A stretch of DNA of 64,000 nt, from the NCBI RefSeq assembly GCF_000518265.1, contig NZ_KI912410.1, positions 1 through 64,000 on the forward strand, in the 5' to 3' direction. The stretch comes from Actinomadura oligospora ATCC 43269. GTDB taxonomy: Bacteria > Actinomycetota > Actinomycetes > Streptosporangiales > Streptosporangiaceae. Positions 61,112-64,000 of the stretch are shown one piece after another. The position numbers and the translations under genes were made by a program. The notes under the pieces were generated by a model. That model had not been told where the DNA came from and did not search any database. It worked only from the letters and a program-made list of their open reading frames with translations. Numbering within the stretch: position 1 is the stretch's first letter; every line of letters begins with the position of its first letter.

Positions 61112-61699
61112 CTACACGGACAAAGCCGTCAGGAATCCGTCAAGCAGCGCGAGCTGGCGCGCGGCGGGATAGCGCTCCGGGTCGAACAGCACCTGCACCA
61201 CCAGGCCGTGCGCGAACGCGATGAGCGTCGTCGCGACGTCGTCGACGTCGGCGTCCGCCGGGAGTTCGCCCAGCTCGCGCGCCTGCTCGACGAACGGGCG
61301 CAGCCGCTGCGTCCGGAACCGCTCGTACCGGCGCGTCTCGCGCTCGCCCAGGTCGGCGTCCGCGAGCGAGGCGTCCCATGAGCTGACCCAGACCCGGTTC
61401 ATCTCGATCGCCACGGCCGAGATCGGCAGAACGTCCGCGATGAGCTCGCGCACCGCCGCCAGACCCTGCCCGGACGGGGTGAGACGGCTCTGGAGCGTCC
61501 GCTCCTCGGCGAGGTCGAGCGCGTGCGCGACCAGCGCCTTCTTGTTCGGGAAGTAGTGCGTGAGCAGGCCCGTGGACGAGCCCATCTCGGCGGCGACCGC
61601 CCGCAGCGTCAGGCCGTCGAAACCGTGCGCGGCCAGCACCCGCCACACGGCCGCCGACACGTCGCGGCGGCGGGCGTCGTGGTCTCCCTTGGCGGGCAC
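61112..61699 (-). CDS. TetR-family regulator
   Basis: 195 residues. HTH of the TetR/BetI kind (LTLRAVAAEMGSSTGLLTHYFPNKKAL) and an all-helical C-terminal ligand domain. GTG start. Divergent from a GNAT gene, with a 26-bp near-palindrome between them. Confidence 0.9.
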   Translation of the reverse strand: MPAKGDHDARRRDVSAAVWRVLAAHGFDGLTLRAVAAEMGSSTGLLTHYFPNKKALVAHALDLAEERTLQSRLTPSGQGLAAVRELIADVLPISAVAIEMNRVWVSSWDASLADADLGERETRRYERFRTQRLRPFVEQARELGELPADADVDDVATTLIAFAHGLVVQVLFDPERYPAARQLALLDGFLTALSV

Positions 61700-61738
61700 G
61701 GGTTATCGGTTTCCTCCCGGTCGGCGGTGCGGGCTATG

Positions 61739-61764
61739 GTGCATAACAAACGTTCGGTACGCAC
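61739..61764. promoter_or_regulatory. 26-bp palindromic TetR operator candidate
   Basis: Near-perfect dyad with arms GTGCATAACAAAC and GTTCGGTACGCAC: 20 of 26 positions agree with the reverse complement. It lies between the divergent TetR and GNAT genes, 19 bases before the GNAT start. Confidence 0.7.
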
Positions 61765-61782
61765 CCTAACAGGAGGTCGTTG

Positions 61783-62331
61783 ATGCTTTCCCTGACGCTG
61801 GCCGAAGGGGCCGAGCTGCGCACGCTGGAGCCCTGGCAGGCCGCCGAGTTCCTGGCGCAGGTGGAGAAGGTCCGCGATGACATCCGCCCGTACATCCCGT
61901 TCGCCGCCCGGATCTTCGACGAGGACGCCGCCCGCGCCTACCTCCAGGGCTTCGCCGAGTCGGCCGCCGCCGACGGTCCGCGCCTGTGGGGCATCTGGGT
62001 GGACGGCGTGCTCAGCGGTGGCACCCTTTTCCGGATCTTCGAGACCAAGCAGCACGTGTGCGAGGTCGGCGTGTGGCTGGACCCGGACGTGCGCGGACGC
62101 GGCCTGATCACCAAGGCCGTGGGCGCGATGATCGACTGGGCGGTCGGCGTGCGCGGCATGCTGCGCGTGGAGTGGTGCTGCGAGCCGTCCAACGAGGCCA
62201 GCATCGCGACCGCCAAGCGCATCGGCTTCACCTACGAGGGCACCATCCGGCAGGGCTTCAACTTCGACGGACGTCAGCGCGACTACCAGATGTGGGCCGT
62301 CCTCGCCGACGAGTGGCGCTCCAGGAGCTGA
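61783..62331 (+). CDS. RimJ/RimL-type GNAT N-acetyltransferase
   Basis: 182 residues. Acetyl-CoA site VGVWLDPDVRGRGLITKAVG (the R-G-x-G-x motif) and C-terminal VEWCCEPSNEASIATAKRIGF typical of ribosomal-protein Ser acetyltransferase homologues. ATG 61783 has AGGAGG six bases upstream. Probably under the divergent TetR. Confidence 0.9.
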   Translation: MLSLTLAEGAELRTLEPWQAAEFLAQVEKVRDDIRPYIPFAARIFDEDAARAYLQGFAESAAADGPRLWGIWVDGVLSGGTLFRIFETKQHVCEVGVWLDPDVRGRGLITKAVGAMIDWAVGVRGMLRVEWCCEPSNEASIATAKRIGFTYEGTIRQGFNFDGRQRDYQMWAVLADEWRSRS

Positions 62332-62356
62332 CCGTCGCCACACCTCACGCGGCCCC

Positions 62357-62398
62357 ATGGCCCCTCCGACGCGGCTCTGCCGCCGAAAGAGGGGCCAT
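62357..62398 (+). terminator. Terminator hairpin after the GNAT gene
   Basis: ATGGCCCCT (62357-62365) pairs with AGGGGCCAT (62390-62398); the 24-base loop holds an inner GCGGC/GCCGC pairing. Confidence 0.65.
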
Positions 62399-62463
62399 TG
62401 CCCTTGTTCGTCCCGCTAGGCTAAGCGACATTCTTCGTTAAACCCTTACAGGGAGGCCGCCGG

Positions 62464-63231
62464 GTGGGGATCGAGCATGTCGTCATGCTGCTGGTGGCGG
62501 CACTGGGCGCGGGCTGGGTGGACGCGGTGGTCGGCGGGGGCGGGCTCATCCAGCTGCCCGCGCTGCTGCTGCTCAACCCCGGCCAGCCCGTCGCCACCGC
62601 GCTCGCCACCAACAAGGTCGCCTCGATCGCCGGGACGACCAGCGCCGCCTACGCCTACCTGCGCCGCACCAAGATCGACCGGACGGTCGCCTTCACCGGC
62701 GCGGGCCTGGCCGTCGCGGGCTCGGCGGCGGGCGCGCTGTGCGCCTCGGTGATCTCCTCGGAGGTGTTCAAGCCGGTCATCATGGCCGTCCTGCTCGCGG
62801 TCGCGGCGCTCGTGGTGTTCCGCCCGAGCCTCGGCCGCGAGCCGAGACTCGTGCTGCGCACCCGCCGCCGGATCGCCGCCGCGATCCTGGTCCCCGGCCT
62901 CGTCATCGCCTTCTACGACGGCATCCTCGGCCCCGGCACCGGGACGTTCCTGGTCGTGGTGTTCACCGCCCTGCTCGGCGTCGACTTCGTCCACGCGTCC
63001 GCGCACGCGAAGGTCATCAACGTCAGCACGAACTTCGGCACGCTGCTGGTCTTCGCCGTCCAGGGCCACATCCTGTGGGCGCTCGGCCTCGCCATGGCCG
63101 TCGCGAACGCGACCGGCGCGCAGCTCGGCGCGCGCACCGCGATCCGGCGCGGCTCCGGGTTCGTCCGGATCGTCCTGCTGTGCGTGGTGACGCTGCTGGT
63201 CGCGAAGCTCGGCTACGAGCAGTTCGCGTAG
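62464..63231 (+). CDS. TauE/SafE-family (TSUP) membrane permease
   Basis: 255 residues, seven to eight hydrophobic helices. The N-terminal signature GAGWVDAVVGGGGLIQLPALL and the repeat-half counterpart FYDGILGPGTGTFL match the TSUP/TauE family, which exports or imports sulfite, sulfonates or other organic anions. GTG 62464 has GGAGG seven bases upstream. Stand-alone. Substrate unknown. Confidence 0.9.
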   Translation: MGIEHVVMLLVAALGAGWVDAVVGGGGLIQLPALLLLNPGQPVATALATNKVASIAGTTSAAYAYLRRTKIDRTVAFTGAGLAVAGSAAGALCASVISSEVFKPVIMAVLLAVAALVVFRPSLGREPRLVLRTRRRIAAAILVPGLVIAFYDGILGPGTGTFLVVVFTALLGVDFVHASAHAKVINVSTNFGTLLVFAVQGHILWALGLAMAVANATGAQLGARTAIRRGSGFVRIVLLCVVTLLVAKLGYEQFA

Positions 63232-63253
63232 CCCGCCACGCCCCGCCGGGCGT

Positions 63254-64000
63254 CTAGCCCTCGTCCGGGACGGGGAGCGGCTTCTCCAGCGCGGACAGGC
63301 TCAGCACGACCAGCGAGGACGTCCAGCCGAGCGGCGCGACGGCCGCCGGACGCCCGTACTCGTCCACCTTCTCGGGCAGCGCGCCCAGCGTCGTGCGGTG
63401 CGCGGACAGCCAGTCCAGGCGGGCCATCGCCTCCTCCGGACGGCCCGCCGCCGCGGCCGACAGCGTGAACAGCGCCATCTCCGGCGTCCAGGCGACCTTC
63501 GCGTTCCCCGACCAGCGCTCGCCCGGCAGGACGCCGCCGTTCGGCAGCGCCAGCTTCCCGGCGGCCGACCGCACGGCGTCGGTCACGCCCTGGTCGGCCG
63601 GGCCGAACGGCGGGCTGAGGAAGGTCACCGAGGTGTCCATGCGCCCGCCCCGGATGGGGGAGCGCGGGTAGCCGAGCGGCGCGAACCTCGCCGTGATCCC
63701 GCCCTCCACGCGGTGCGCCGCCCCCCGGTACAGCTCCGCCCGGTCGGCGTGGCCGAGGTCGCGGGCGAGCACGGAGGCCGCCCGCAGCCCGGCCAGGACG
63801 GGCCCGACGACGCCGAGCGTGGCGTGCCGCGGGTCCTGCTCGGACGAGGCGGGTCGCTCCCAGTAGTCCGAGGACGGCGGCGGCAGGCCGTCCGAGCGCA
63901 GCGACGCGGTCAGCTCGTCGGCGGCCCGGCGCACCATCGTCCACAGTTCCGGCAGGTCCTCGGCGGCCTCCGGGTTCTCGGTGTGGAAGAACCACGCGGC
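63254..64000 (-). CDS. GH15-like glycoside hydrolase (3' part, truncated by window edge)
   Basis: At least 248 C-terminal residues; the frame stays open to the right edge, so the start lies outside the window. WTPEMALFTLSAAAAGR, EKVDEYGRP and PLGWTSSLVVLSL resemble the (alpha/alpha)6 barrel C-terminus of glucoamylase/trehalase-like GH15 enzymes, where a Glu in the last helices is catalytic. Assignment is tentative without the N-terminus. Confidence 0.7.
   Translation of the reverse strand, partial: AAWFFHTENPEAAEDLPELWTMVRRAADELTASLRSDGLPPPSSDYWERPASSEQDPRHATLGVVGPVLAGLRAASVLARDLGHADRAELYRGAAHRVEGGITARFAPLGYPRSPIRGGRMDTSVTFLSPPFGPADQGVTDAVRSAAGKLALPNGGVLPGERWSGNAKVAWTPEMALFTLSAAAAGRPEEAMARLDWLSAHRTTLGALPEKVDEYGRPAAVAPLGWTSSLVVLSLSALEKPLPVPDEG

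Overview
This window is high-GC (GTG/TTG starts are frequent, third positions are almost all G/C) and reads as a chromosomal segment of a filamentous actinobacterium, most like Thermomonosporaceae/Actinomadura. Support comes from a GATase-fused GMP synthase, an OxyR-AhpC-AhpD peroxide module, tandem teichoic-acid polymerase-like giants, a form II Mo-hydroxylase operon, CU044_5270-type sigma partners, two SigJ/ECF41-type sigma factors and PspC-bearing kinase genes. No rRNA or tRNA gene was recognised.

Layout. 1-4.9 kb: guaA with terminator hairpins, then ahpC-ahpD read leftwards and divergent oxyR, with a perfect GATAG-type OxyR dyad over the oxyR start. 4.9-12.1 kb: two giant glycosyltransferase plus CDP-glycerol glycerophosphotransferase proteins. 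12-17.7 kb: a methyltransferase, coxG, and a coupled coxS-coxL-coxM operon. 17.7-26.7 kb: peptidase E, lipoprotein hydrolase, NUDIX, alpha/beta hydrolases, two ECF sigma-plus-partner pairs, a lipoprotein and a serine beta-lactamase-like protein.

26.8-37.2 kb is the accessory region. Two small CRISPR arrays share the same 30-bp repeat and homologous leaders in direct orientation, with no cas gene in the window. They bracket a TPR-type XRE regulator, a 55-residue peptide gene, an asparagine-synthetase-like enzyme and a GNAT acetyltransferase: a candidate RiPP-type locus. To its right are a NUDIX/XRE pair and, divergently, six tightly coupled genes. These encode four small proteins that appear to share one divergent domain, a radical SAM protein with a SPASM-like tail, and a PIMT/TgmC-like methyltransferase. 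I consider this cassette the best candidate for an undescribed peptide- or protein-modifying system.

37.2-64 kb returns to core-like genes: PhoD phosphatase; a cysteine dioxygenase-like cupin and a DAACS symporter, each preceded by a short Cys-containing leader peptide; a Vgb-like beta-propeller protein; minisatellites; a PspC/kinase/LuxR regulator module; a flavin monooxygenase; nucleoside hydrolase; PIG-L deacetylase; dhaKLM; pcrA/uvrD; a pentapeptide-repeat protein; two paralogous ECF sigma factors; two TetR/target pairs with visible palindromic operators; a TauE/SafE permease; and the 3' part of a GH15-like gene that runs off the right edge.

All family assignments come from reading motifs by eye. 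No database search was run.
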